NCBI RefSeq assembly: GCF_022539315.1
Contig: NC_066313.1
Coordinates: forward strand, 14,984,798 to 15,048,797
Direction: 5' to 3'
DNA from: Serinus canaria
Lineage: Eukaryota > Chordata > Aves > Passeriformes > Fringillidae
Length of the DNA stretch: 64,000 bases
Shown piece by piece: positions 1-12,301 of the stretch. Position 1 is the first letter of the stretch, and each line of letters opens with the position of its first letter. The position numbers were made by a program, and so were the translations under genes. The notes under the pieces were generated by a model, which was not told where the DNA came from, did not search any database, and saw nothing but the letters and a program-made list of their open reading frames with translations.

Positions 1-3000
1 AGGCAAGAGAGGCTTTTCCTCTTTCACATTATTTCTGAAGACATATAAAGCCTCTCATGTTGCTTGACCAAGACACATCGTTCTGACCATTGCAGATGAA
101 CTCAGCTGGGAAGTAGCCTTGTTTGCCCTATCTGACCAGGGATCTCCAGAGACACTTCCCACAAGGATGCCTGAAGATAAAACATGGGCACAGCTCTCTT
201 CTTTGAGGTGGGCCATGCAAGTTTTCGGAGTCTCATTCCGACACTTGCAGAAGTGGGACAGCAGTGTCCTTGTAATCTCTGGGGTGAAAAGAAGAGGATC
301 ATGAAGCAGGCTGACTGGGAGATGAGTTGTTAGATTTCACATCTCCACTGGCTGGCTCTTACAGGCAAGAACGTTGTGTCAAAAGGTACAAATTGATCAA
401 GTCCCAGCCTGGATTGCTTTTCCAGTAGTGAGTTTCCAGTCGTTCACTCATTAAACAAACAGAGCCCAAAGAGTGTCCGTGTTTTTATATCAGAACATTG
501 CCTAAGGCTCCTACCTAACCACCTGCCTCTTCCTTCATAGTCAAGTCACTCATCTTCCTCTAGACCACGTCCAGGCTGCTGAACTGATTTAGATAACAAG
601 CACTATGGCAGAAGGTGCATTCACATATATAATAGCCTTTCCCTGCTCATTCTGCATGGGGCCTAGAGGTTTGCTGTAAGACCTGCAGCAAGAGATACAC
701 CTGGAATGTTAGATACACCTAGATACACCTGGAATGTTAAACCCATGCATTCTGGTTTGAGGACAAGCTGGGTTTTCTTTTTTGAAGAGCAGTCCATATC
801 TACTGCCTCTCTGTGGAGCTGAAACTCACCATTTGTGACTAGTTTGATGCTGGAGCTCAAAGTCACCACCCAGTTATGGGAGCCTGTGTGGCATTACTGC
901 AGGTTGGCTGAGGTCTAGGAACTGTACAATGCATCCTCTCCATGCAAGGCAAGCAGAAGTAGCACACTTCTGCATAGTCAGCTGGGTTGCTGTGAATGAC
1001 CTCACATTTGGCTGCCATGGGCTACCCTGCATTTGATAACCCTATTATATCACTTTGTTGTGCTGGGGACTTAATCAGGAGTATTTGTAGGAAACTAGTC
1101 TGGTTAATAGCTTTGCTGTCTGTCTTACCAACGGAAGATTTCTTGGAGCCACAAATTTCATCACATAAAAGGGAAGTGGGATTTTGGATGAATATGCATC
1201 TCACAAACTATTTCCAGTGTCTTTACTGGCAAAAGTCTTTCTTGCCTTCTAAGGACGTGGTTCCCCTAAATCCACAATAATTTTTTCTGTAGTGCTAAAG
1301 CAAAAAGGGTTGTGCTTCCATTTGCCTTGAAGTCCAGTTGCACAGCTTGGTTTTTATTGTCACACACAGCTCAGGGCTGCCAGCAGCCTGCCTAGTCCAC
1401 AGCACATGGCATTTGGCATTTGGCCTCCTCCAAGTCCTGTGTGATGGCTCATGGCTCTAGTTCATAGTAATTATTGAAGGAGGAGTGGAGGGGAGGTTCA
1501 GTTCAAAGTGTCTGAAATATTAAGTGGTCTGTGCTGGAGCCTGCCAGAGCTGTGTTTTTATTACAAGAAATTGAGGGTAGGTGTTATGAGCTCTGAGATG
1601 TGGCATAGAGACTTGTGGGGGTGTTTGAAGGTGCAAAGCTTGCTGGGACAGTATTGAAGGGCTGCACGGGCCAAGAGGGAGCCAAAATTGGTATGGTCCC
1701 ATTAGCAACACCTACTCTGCTAAATAAAGCGGATTGGGGCTGATTCGCTGGCCCTGAGGCACAGTGTCCCAGCTTAACTTGTGTCCAAACACCTCAGCTC
1801 TTCTCAACTGAGAGCAGGGTTTGGGAGTGAGCTAACAGCAAAGCCTTAGTGCTCCCAGACCTGAGCCTACACCCTGGAACCTCTCTTGTTTAGCAGTAAA
1901 GATATTCTCTAAATGCCAGGAATGAGTTCAGGGATATTTAAGCCAGCTCCTCTATGGCTTAGAAGCAGCAAAGACCTTCTTGTGGGGACTGCTAAGGACT
2001 TCTGATTGTGTTATAAAATTTGATCTGAAGCTTAATGATTGCCCAGCTCTCCTTCATCAAACACAAGAGCAGCAGCACCATTCACGTTCACGTACGAGGA
2101 CACTCCAGAAGAGAAACCATCACTTCTTCTGACAGCCCTTCACACAGGCCATTCACACAGACCACACCATTGCTAAACAAGGCTATAATCAAAAAGTGTT
2201 TTTTCACATGTGAGCTTCAGACTCAGAACTTCTCAGACAATGAAAAAGAATTCACTGACCCCCTGCCACTAAAACAAAGTGGACCCACATTCTTGGAGGT
2301 GTCTGTTTCTCATTCCTGTTATAGCTGAATGATCCTCAAGCAGATAGGAAAGCAAAAATGTTATCTTGAAGGTAGGGGGTAAAAAGGAAATACACACGGA
2401 ATATCACAAGAAAATGTCACATCAATAATCTGTGCCTTTCAAGTAAATCCTGTCCACACCACTGACAAAGGTCACCTTGTTGAAGAAACTCAAATTTTGT
2501 ACCATTTAACTCAACAGTTTTAAACAACACCATAACATACCTGTTATATCTTCTCCTTCCTTTGCTATGCAAAAGTTGGCTAATACATCCCAAATGTTCC
2601 AGATGTTTTATGATCAAATACACATTAGCCTGTCTAGCTATCACTCAGAAAAAGGCTTGTTAAGCAGCTCTTAGTCATTAATTTTTTTTTGCTCAGATAT
2701 TAAACAGTCTTATCCACCTAGATCATAAAATGTCTTCCCAGTCCTGCAGACTGTTAAAATGTATGCCTGCCGACATTTACTGTCACATCTGGAAAAGTGT
2801 GTGCTGTCATAATGACTTCAATACAAATTTCATCAGAAGACACATGGAAATTAAGCTGGATTCACCCAATCCCTTGCAAGCCATTCCACACTAAGGACAA
2901 AAGAGCTGATTCCCTCTGTTTCAGGGTCTGCACAAGCAGTGGTGCTCCACTTCCTTTACATGTGAGTCTCCAGGAGTTGGATCTAGCTGCCAGGTTGGAG

Positions 3001-3188
3001 TTCTGCAATTTTCCCTATTCCAGCAATTCTGTCCCTGACTCTGGCTCTGTATATTTTGAATTCCTGAATGCCCCTGGGACCCCAGTGCACAATTCCTTCT
3101 CTGGTATTTGCTAGCATGATAAAGTCATACTTTCTTCTCTAGAAAGGAAGAAACACCAAGCCTGACTTTGACTTATTTAACAAGTGGT
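1..3188. other. Downstream flank, no recognisable gene
   Basis: Unique-looking AT-moderate sequence. Short reading frames here (all under about 105 codons) show no family resemblance. A short tandem duplication of AGATACACCTGGAATGTT lies around 693-738. No repeat of clear identity was seen. Confidence 0.5.
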
Positions 3189-3857
3189 TGTCCTAGATTG
3201 CAAGGTAATGTGTGTATTCTATTGCCATCTCTTAGAGGTGGGGCAGTTATCTTCTGTTAATTGGGCAGTTTCCTTTATCTCTTCCACAAACCAGTCCTCC
3301 CTCTGGGAGATATCTTCTGTTCATGGGCCATTGAGTGTCAGTGCATGGCTGATAAGGTTACATCATCCCATTGAGAGACGCTCCACCCAGGGGGAGGAGC
3401 CAAGCATTTCTTCCTGGATATAATCTGAGATTTTGGGACACCAGAGCAGCCTTTTTCCACTGGATTCCCAGAGGAAGACCAGGCCCATCTACACCACCTC
3501 TGGACCTTCAGAGGAAGACTGCACCCTTCTACAGCCTCACTGCTCCAACAGAACCACATCTGACACTGCAGGAGGACTGCAGCCACCATTTAATCAGACT
3601 GCTGCCAACACCCTGACCCACAGGGTGTCAGGTTGTATTCTGACTCTGCCAGTGTTGTTTTGTATTGCTGCATTATGTTATTTTATTTTATTTTTATTTT
3701 CTTCTCTAAAGAACTGTTATTCCTGCTCCCATATCTTTGCCTGAGAGCCTTTTAATTTCAAAAATTATAACAATTCAGAGGGAGGGGGTTTACATTTTCC
3801 ATTTCAGGGAAGATTCCTGTCTTCCTTAGCAGAGACCTGTCTTTTCAAACCAAGACA
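3189..3857 (+). mobile_element. Solo LTR, family A copy 1
   Basis: Endogenous retroviral LTR of 669 bp. It opens TGTCCTAG and closes ACCAAGACA, a terminal inverted repeat ending TG...CA, flanked by near-identical 5-bp target sites (GTGGT 3184-3188, GTGAT 3858-3862). It is homologous along its whole length to the minus-strand copy at 47408-48113, which fixes both ends. No internal retroviral genes adjoin it. The family's class (ERVL-like from the 5-bp duplication) is an inference. Confidence 0.85.
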
Positions 3858-3922
3858 GTGATTTAGGTCAAGACACAGTTCCAATGTTTGTTTCAGTGCT
3901 AATAAGGACTTGCTCTCTAGTT

Positions 3923-4165
3923 ATCACAAAATCACAGAATGGTTTGGGTAAGAAGGGACCTTAAAGATCACCTTCCAATACCCCTGCCACGAGCAGGAAC
4001 ACCTTCTACAAGACCAAGTTTCTCCAAGCCCTGACCAACTTGTCCTTGAACACTGCCAGGCACGGAGCAGCCACAGCTTCTCTGGGCAACTTGTGTCAGG
4101 GCCTCACCACCCTCACAGAGAAGAATATCTTCTCAAAGTTGAGTCTAAACTTGCCCTCTTATTCA
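3923..4165 (-). mobile_element. CR1 3'-end fragment
   Basis: Reverse-orientation CR1: tail-type repeats (ATCACAAAATCACAGAATGG), then the 'gggtaagaagggacctt' block and the 'ctccaagccctgaccaact' region typical of CR1 3' ends. 5'-truncated as usual; diverged. Confidence 0.85.
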
Positions 4166-4598
4166 TGAGCTGAGATGCCCACTAATTCCTCTCCTTGTTT
4201 TCTAGTTGCCTTTGCTCTGTGGTGTGGTAAAAATGCTGCAATGAATTGCCCATGATCCAATACACTGATATGGCTTATTGGTGGCTCCAGAGCCTCACCA
4301 ACACCTTTGTGGGCTGCTCTGGCAGTAGCTGTGGCTGGGAGAGAGCAGAGCCTGAACAACCCCTGACCTGTGGTTGCACTGCTCCAGTTGACTGAGCACA
4401 GATCAGCTGGAAGATGGTCATGCATTTTGCAGTGTTATCTTTCAAATGGTTGAGGTTGCAGGGTTACAGTTTCCTTGTAAATGTCTCAGCCTGTTCCTGA
4501 GGCTGAAAACACATGACTTTGGGGACTTTGCCTGTGAAATGGCTGTTTCCACACATAAGATCTATAGGTCAGTGAAGACAAGATGAAATTTTGCAAAA
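4166..4598. other. No gene or repeat recognised
   Basis: Spacer between two CR1 fragments. Nothing identifiable on either strand. Confidence 0.4.
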
Positions 4599-4705
4599 CA
4601 TAGAATCATAGAATATCCTAGGTTAGAAGGGATCCATAAGGATCATTAAGTCCAACTCCTGTCCCAGCACAAGACCACCCCAAGAAATATACCATGTGTC
4701 ATACC
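4599..4705 (-). mobile_element. CR1 3'-end fragment, second subfamily
   Basis: Tail CATAGAATCATAGAAT followed by a body unlike the neighbouring copy (AAGTCCAACTCCTG, 'gcacaagaccacccc'), so it belongs to a different CR1 subfamily. About 105 bp remain. Confidence 0.8.
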
Positions 4706-7700
4706 ATGAAAAACATAGAAATATTTCTTCCTTAAAATGTCTCCAATGACACAAATCTAGTATTGGAAATCTTTCTGAGTAAAGGTCTTTTCTTTTGGTG
4801 AGGATAGACAGGTTTTCACTCCTAAGTTTGAATTTAAGCCAGGAAGGACAAAGGTCCTTTTCATGAAAATTTAAAAACTGGGAAAGAAGTACAAAGTTTA
4901 CAAATTCCCTTCAATGCTCCTCCTTATTTTACCATCATTACTGGAAACCCACTGGACCTGAAACCTTTCTGGCTTGAAAACCATTCAGACGACATTTTAA
5001 AATACATCTTGAGAAGCAATCAGTGACTTTATTCCCTTCTTTTCCTTGGTTGTTCCACTTAGTTTTCTCCATGGTTTCCAATCCTCTGCCTTCCAGACCA
5101 CCCTTAAACTTACTACCCACCTTTTTGTGCACAGAAAGGACCCAGACTTCCAACTTGTTTCTACAACCAGTTCACAGTCAACTACACAGGCTTAGCAAAA
5201 CCCCACACAGGCTGTGCGAGGAACTCTGCCTTGAGCCAGCTGACACTCCTGATTCCCTTTGCAGATCCTTTCCTAGGGATGCCAAGCAGAGATAAACTGG
5301 TGTCAGTGCCCCTTCCTCCTGCCCCCACTCTCTTCTCCCCACTTTGCAGGCCAGGCAGTCTGCAGGCTGCAAACTGGTCTGTAACTTTCAATATTCCTTC
5401 TCCTGGCAGGGAGGGGGCTTGGCCAGATCTTAGAGAAGAGGGCCCACGTCTCCAACCCGCTCTAGGAAAGGTTACAACACCTGCTTGCCAGTGAGGAAGA
5501 AAACCACAGTACAAAGGTCCCATCTGTTTTCTGCTTTGATGTGAAGCCAGAAAAGCCAGCTGGTTTTTCCTTTCCCCAGATGCTTGAGGAGCTCAGCTCC
5601 TCTCCCGCATATCCATGCAGCAGGAATGGAGGGTGCTAGAAACTGACAAGGATTCGTGGTGCCCTGAAGGTCTTGTGGACTGATTTACCAAACTCCTGCT
5701 CAGTTCTCAAGACAGATTGGCCTCTACTTCCCCTGCAGACTTCTTGTGAGACCTGAACTTCTCCGTGCACTCCGGGGTGGGGCTGAGACCTCCACCTGAG
5801 GCACAGACCTCTGTGGCCCAGGTAAATCTCATGCAATGAAACTCTCAGAAGTTTCTTCTGGAAACCACAGCTCCCAAAGTTAGCTGAGCTCCTGAGACAA
5901 GGAAACTAACCACTTCTGAAGCATTTTGAGATCAGTCCCTGGTCCTCATTGTGTTCCCCTCTCTCTGAACAGCATATAAAGGGATTTCATAAAGGAGGAA
6001 CAAGCACAATAGAGGTGCAGATGTTCCCTGATGAGGGATAAAAAGAGAGACCTACAACCCATGTGTTGCTTGACTTCAGGCCACAGCTATAACAGGATAT
6101 CCCTTTTCTGCCTCTGTTATGCATCCTTGAGGATTATAAGGGTGATGGCTTTGTGAAAATGAGAGGATGTCTGGGAAGAACATCCAGGAGGGATGAAGAG
6201 GGATCTGTTCCAGTACAAGAACCTTCTCTTGTAGAAGGAGGGACAACATATAAATCTGTTGGGAGACAGGTTCAGGACACACAAAGTAGTTAGGTATTTA
6301 ACCACATCTTTTGGGATATAAGAAGGTGACAGGAGCCCACGGGGAGAATGTCCAATTTCAGGAAAGGGAAATCAAAGGGTTACAAAATGCTTTAAGCTTC
6401 CAAGGCTACGTCTGTATTAAAGAGTCAGCCAGAGCCAGAACAATGTCTCCAGCTCTGTTCCATGACTACATGAGAGTGCTTAAACCTTACCTTACTCCCT
6501 ATTGTGGCTGAGCACTAGTGAGTCCCAGACAGCATCCAGGCATGTTGGAAACTAGCAAAGGGCAAGGACCATTGACAAAACTCAGTGGGGGTGAAGTAAT
6601 CTGTTTAGGTGATGAAACCCATCTGGTTGCAAGTTCTGCTGTGCCACTTGCCACAGGCAGCCAGTGAACAGGATCCAGCCTGGTTTATTTACTAGTCAAA
6701 GGCAGCCAAAGCTGCAGGTATCTCGGGGCTGTGCACAGGCACTGGAGTTTAAAAAAGAAGTGTGATTTCCAGCACGTGTCACTCTCTCTGGCAGTGCCTG
6801 TTGGCTGGACTGAGGCATTCCCCTGTGAAACGCTCCAGGCTGCTGTGATGCTGAGATGTCTCATTCAGGCTTCAGTGGTCCTCATTTAACCATGCCCATC
6901 TGGCCTTGCTCCATCTGCTTGCAGGGCTGTGTCTCCAGCAGACCTTTCCCTCTTTCTCTGGTCCAGGGAAGTTTAAAAACAAGTACAAGAGAAGCTGGGA
7001 TGGCTACCCAAAGGAACATGGCACCTGTGACAGGAACACAGTGTCCCATTAGCACCTCACGCCTTCCATGACCAACAGACCTGTTTTGGTAGAAGCAGTT
7101 TGTCTGATGGGGTTTCTGCAAGTGAGAATAATGTGGTCCATCTGGTAGCTCCAGAGCTGGGATTTAAGCCCAGCAGCTTGGTCAAAGTCCAAACAGAATG
7201 TTCAGACGTAGCTGGGACACCATATTTAAAGGATATTGTGGTTTTCCACTCTCAGGCACATTCTTTTGAAGTCCTGGTTGTAACCAAGCACAAAGGATAG
7301 CAGGAAAATTAATTGGTGGTTCAGAGAAATTATTTTCTTTGACTTTCTATGCCCATACATCTGGCCTGTTTCAAAGGTGGCTTAGCCAGAATTTTCTGAG
7401 TTTATCAGGTCCAAGAGTTTGGGATTATTATCACTAAATTAATTCAAATAATGAAGTTAATTCACCTAGCTCCACAAGCAATACAAGTACTTTGTTTTTT
7501 TCTTCTAAGTATCACAAATATAACTGATCATTTAGAAGACTAATGCTGAGCTTCTCTGGCAGTGTGCTGCCTTAATCAGAGAAGATCTGGGCTATTTTAT
7601 ACAAGGATGAAACATGTACCTGATGGCAGTTCCTAAAGGGAATCCAGGATGGGTGAGCTCAATGACAGAGCTAGCATTTCTAGGCAGATAGGATATTGTC

Positions 7701-8679
7701 CACCTTGGATGTTCTTGAAATGTCAGCTCACTGCCAAAGTTTGCTGGAACTGGATATGGAGAAAAGGCAGCATCTGAAAGGATGGAGGTTGGACAAACAT
7801 TACACATTGATGAAGATGGAAGAGGAATGTTAAAAAATACTCATATCCTTAGCAAATTAGGGTCCAAAGTGCGGAGCTGTTAACTTACCAGAATTTGCCA
7901 CTTCTTCTACAGCTCCTGGCTCTGAGAGGCAAACTCTGGCCAAGTTTGCTGGGAGATTTAGGATACTGTCACTCCCAAGAGTTCATGCCTTCCTAACTTC
8001 TGGCAGGCCGAAGCTTACCATATGAGAGAAGTAGAAAATTCTCATGGGTTCTCAGATGCTCCTAATCAGAGGTACATATATTGATTCTCACTCCTTGAAT
8101 TCATTTGTCCCATGGACTGATCCATCAGTTTGGTGAGAAAATTAAATACCCCAAACGCTGCATCCTATTTTCCTTCATACTATACTGTCCTTCCCATCCT
8201 TTCCTTTGCTGGTTGGACGCCTATTTTCACCTTCTCACCACCTGAGTAGCCAGCCTGTGAGCTGCATCCATCCATCACGGTTCCAGATGCCTCTGGAAGC
8301 CCCTTAGATCCCTGTAAAGCACTGTGGGCTCCAGTGGGCCTTCCAGCTGTCAGTGCCCTGTATGGGATATTCAGGACCTCAGCTTGGCCATGATGTAGGA
8401 GGGAACTCAGGGCATTATCACCCAGCTCCTGTCTGTTCTGCAAAGACAGGTCCAATTTTTCACTTCTTTAATCATGCAAACAATGTGGGAACACAAAGGA
8501 TAGGGGGAAAGAAAAAAAGACAATCAGGGCATAAAATACAACTGTATTTTTACAAAATGTTCTTCTGGCTAATATAATACACAGTCCAATGCACTTTACA
8601 AGACAGGCCCTCAAAAATCTGCTACTGAGTACCAGAATTCCTGTGTTCAGCTGGTATAAATCATTGCTTCTGATTTACA
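4706..8679. other. Intergenic DNA, no recognisable gene
   Basis: Four kilobases of mostly unique sequence. Overlapping short frames around 5.2-5.5 kb on both strands lack splice-bounded or family-like structure. No tRNA, CR1 or LTR was noticed. Confidence 0.45.
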
Positions 8680-8867
8680 CTGAGAGGCAGGTCACAACTG
8701 TCTAATTAAATGGCTTCTCTTTGAGCAGAAAGCTAAACTTTATAGAAGTCTAACTGTGAATTACTCTATATAGCTGAGAGGCAGGCCACAACTGCCTAAT
8801 TAAATGGCTTCTCTTTGAGCAGAAAGCTAGACTTTATAGAAGTGTAACTGTGGATTACTTTATATAG
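8680..8867 (+). repeat. 94-bp tandem duplication
   Basis: Two adjacent 94-bp units (8680-8773 and 8774-8867), both beginning CTGAGAGGCAGG and ending TATATAG, differing at only a handful of positions. A purine-rich run follows at about 8876-8985. Confidence 0.95.
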
Positions 8868-8875
8868 CCATTTGA

Positions 8876-8985
8876 TGGAAAGAGAGAGAATGGAAGGGGA
8901 ATAAAAAGCCAGGAAAAGCAAGCGAGGGCAGAAGAAAGAAAAGGGAAGAAAATAAGGAAAGACAAAAAGAAAAAGTGAGAGAAAC
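8876..8985 (+). repeat. Purine-rich tract
   Basis: Almost uninterrupted A/G sequence (GGAAAGAGAGAGAATGGAAG and similar) directly after the tandem duplication. Low complexity, no coding potential. Confidence 0.8.
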
Positions 8986-11233
8986 TAATTTATATATTTT
9001 GAGAGTTCAGTTCCTTTCCTTGTGAAAGAATGGGAAAGTTTGGGAAGCCCAGACTGAATAACTCACAATGATAAAAGGGTGATACCGAGAGCATTAAAAC
9101 TGATTTATTGGGCTGAGTTTATCTGATTACAGGGAAAGTGAGTACTGCTGAATGCAGCTCTGACTGTGCCTGTGCCTGACAAGACACACAGTTCAGATGC
9201 AAAATTACATTAAGCAGATGTAGCCCATTAAGAAGCTGAGCTTGAAAATGTACTTTATCCTGTCAAGACAAATCCTAGTTGAAAACTTGGGTCTTAAAAA
9301 ACCCCTGAAAACAGAAAGATGTTCTATTTTGGGCTTTTTTGCTTTAATCTTCTTTGTGTCAGTCATAGTTACAGGGTGATGATAAACATAAACCCACCTC
9401 CACTGTATTTCTAACATAGCTCCATTACCTACCTTCAGCTAGAACAGAGAAAAGCCCCCTGACATAAAACCCACCAGAACCAGTCCTGGGCTCAGTTATC
9501 ACCCAGAAGTGGGTGAGGTTGGCAAGATCTCAGAGGCAAACCAGCTAAAACACAAATCATATGTCCCTACTCCAGCCTGGGCTAAAATGTGGAATGGCAG
9601 AGGAAGCAGAGCCAGCTCATCCCTTCACCCCATCCATCATGGAGACAGTGCTGGGTTAGCTCACGTGTGGGGTCTCCAAGATGAGAGACTCTCACTCTAG
9701 GTGCCTCTCTGCAGGAGAGCTGCTGAAAATATGTGGGATATGGTGCAGAAGGAGAAAATGGATGGGATTCAAGGTCTGTGGAGCAACATTTGGTTGTGCT
9801 AAAAGGGGGTGTGAGTATTATTTAATAAAAATATTGGTGAATTCTCATACCAAATTTCTTTATATCTAGCCTACTTGTACATCTGTATTAGTTATAAAAC
9901 TGGGAAAAAAAACCCCAAACTTGTTCTGGATTAAACCAAGACAAACACTTGTTCTGGATTAAACCAAGCCAAAATATATCTCATGAGACTCAATTCTCAC
10001 TACTGAATTTAGGTGTCTAAAAGGCACTTGGAGTATATCAACCCCTGTCAGCTCCAATGACTTTTTTAACTTTGGAGTATATAATGATTCTTCATGATTC
10101 CTTTACTCTCATGTATTTCATCCAGTACATACACCACCGACAGAAATGTTCAGAAACATCAGCAAGACATCAAAAGGAAAGAAGGTCAGTCTCATTACAC
10201 TGGCTAAGATCATTTTGAGGAGAAAAAGCATGATGTTGGAAGAATGGTCAGTGTCTTTCTGTGCAGGAAGATCTCTCAGTTTATCTAAATCTCCTGAAGG
10301 CAAGCTTGGGCACTTAGGCTATTAACCAGATGATACAGAGTAATGGAAAATATTTTGCAAGGAGAAATCCTCTGCCAGCAATTCAGTGTTCATGTAAAAC
10401 CCAGTCACTGTATGGCATTCATTTTGTTCTTTGAACTTTCTTTGTTTATGCTTTATTATCTGCAATATCCTCCTTAATGGCTGGGGGAAAAAAGTTAGTT
10501 TGTACCAGTGCAATTATCAATATGAGTCAAGTTCAGGGGCCTTGAGTCTGACATTTGATTGCAACAGTGAAGTGGGCAGTGTGCTTGCATGGTTTGATTT
10601 TCTTTACAAACTCAATGAAAAGTAACTTTTTTAGTTTCCTTGGAATTCTGTGCAAATCCCAAGATAAAAATGTTCCCTCCAATGGAGAGAAAAGGAAAAA
10701 AGTAAGTCTGACTAGCTAAATTCAATGTTTAAAATATTTGATGTCATTCATTGAGTTTCATTGTTTAATTTAGAAGTGTTGTTAAGCAATTTATGTAACA
10801 TAACAGATACCAGCTGTAATCATTTTGGGCATGGGAGTTACATAGGCTCATTCTTTGATGCTAATAGTCCAGCTACACTTAATAACTAATTAGCTTGGTT
10901 TATAACAAAACCAAACATCAAAACAAAAGGACCCCTATGACAAGCATCAGGCTAAGGATAAGCCCCACCTGACTTCCAACATCTGCTCAATGGATATCTG
11001 CATGAGAAGGGTCACACCAACTCCCAATAGACATAATTCATCTTATCCCAACCCTCTCTTTGGAGGCATTCCAGATTTCTACACTCTGAAAATATCTTTA
11101 TTGCAGAGAGCTGAGAACAGATTGTTCCAAAACCTGCCCAATGAATTCCTGCTGGGGCAGTTCATTCAGCAACTTGAGACTTTATACTACGGTCTTGTTT
11201 AACTCAGAAACCCCTCTTGGTGATTTGGGGTTG
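8986..11233. other. Intergenic DNA with a 28-bp direct repeat
   Basis: No gene recognised. ACTTGTTCTGGATTAAACCA occurs twice, starting at 9919 and 9947 (period 28 bp). AT-rich sequence at 10.73-10.91 kb contains words such as TTATGTAAC and ACTAATTAGC that could mark a regulatory element, but nothing firm. Confidence 0.4.
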
Positions 11234-11296
11234 TAAGAGCCATTGGCACCCATAGTCTGGAGGTCAGACCCAGACTATGGGTGCCAATGGCTCTTA
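11234..11296. repeat. Perfect 27-bp inverted repeat (hairpin)
   Basis: Arms 11234-11260 and 11270-11296 are exact reverse complements over 27 bp with a 9-nt loop (AGGTCAGAC). The arm begins TAAGAGCCATTGGCACC. Neither arm resembles a known transposon end. The lack of any mismatch implies recent origin. Confidence 0.95.
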
Positions 11297-12117
11297 TGAG
11301 GCAGAATGAGCCTGATGGCTTTGCACAGCTCATTTTTGAGTGTCATCCAGTTTGTTGGTCCATGGTAGACCTGGAAGAGCCTTTGGGACCAGTGCTGTGA
11401 AGGGAGGAAACAGTCCCCAAGTCCTTGCATCACCAGATGCAGGGGTGTGATTGAATGGCTTGAATGTCAGTACTACTTGAAATGCCATAGGTGTCCCATG
11501 GATGTTCCTCTTCCAGCCTTGGTGGGCAGAGGATTCTCACGAGGACAGAGTCACTCTGAAGTGCCTCAAATGGCACCAGATGCTTCACTGCAAACTGCTG
11601 AGAGGAGTCTTCCATCTTTCCAGCGGAGGAAAAGTTGTGTGTGGGAGTCAGGGCGAGCTGGGGAGCTATTGCTGTCTTAAATCAGGCCATCCTTGGCAGG
11701 TGTCATCTCTTATGTCATACCCAAGAGCTGCTTCTCAAGTGTGGAGTTGCTTGCTGTCATCTCCCACTTCCCCCAAAAGCAAAGGTACTTCCAGCTCACA
11801 CCCCCACAGCTCAGACACTGCTGGCAGCAAGGAAGAAAGCAGGCACCTGCAGAGGTGAGCACTGAGGTGGGGCTTTAATCTGAGCCTTACCAGGAGAGCA
11901 GCCCTGGGCTGAGCAGACGTTTAGAAAAGAAATCAGTTTTCCTGCCCAAGCCTGACCCTGGTCAACACCTGCAGCACTTTGTAAAATTAATTGCATCTTG
12001 AGTGGAAAGTAGGTGTAGGTGGTGTAGGTGGTGTGTGTTTTCAGTGTCTGCAGGCAGCAGAGAACATTTGGGATCCCCCAGGGCACGATGGACCTCACTG
12101 ACCTGGGGGTATTTGAC
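11297..12117. other. Intergenic DNA, no recognisable gene
   Basis: Several overlapping frames of 60-120 codons lie at 11.4-12.2 kb on both strands, none with a recognisable domain. Their overlap in several frames suggests chance openness. Confidence 0.4.
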
Positions 12118-12301
12118 TGACACTGGCGCAGGTTGCCCAGAGAACCTGTGGCCGCCCCATCTCTGGAAGTGTTCAAGGTCAGGCTGGATGGGCTTGGAGC
12201 AAATTGTTCCTAGTGGAAGGTGTTCCTGTCCATGGGCGGGAATGGCTTTGGAATGAGATGAGCTTTAAGGTCCCTTCCAAGCCAAACCACTCTATGATTT
12301 G
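12118..12301 (+). mobile_element. CR1 3'-end fragment
   Basis: Forward CR1: GCAGGTTGCCCAGAGAACCT, 'gtcaggctggatgggcttggagca', TTTAAGGTCCCTTCC and the tail CACTCTATGATTTG. 5'-truncated. Confidence 0.9.

Noticed and set aside
3433..3744. Similar reading frames at 3433-3744 (+) and 47519-47863 (-), about 103 and 114 codons
   Set aside because: Shared because both lie in copies of the same LTR. LTRs are normally non-coding and the frame is disturbed by duplications and substitutions. Could be re-examined if many genomic copies keep it open.
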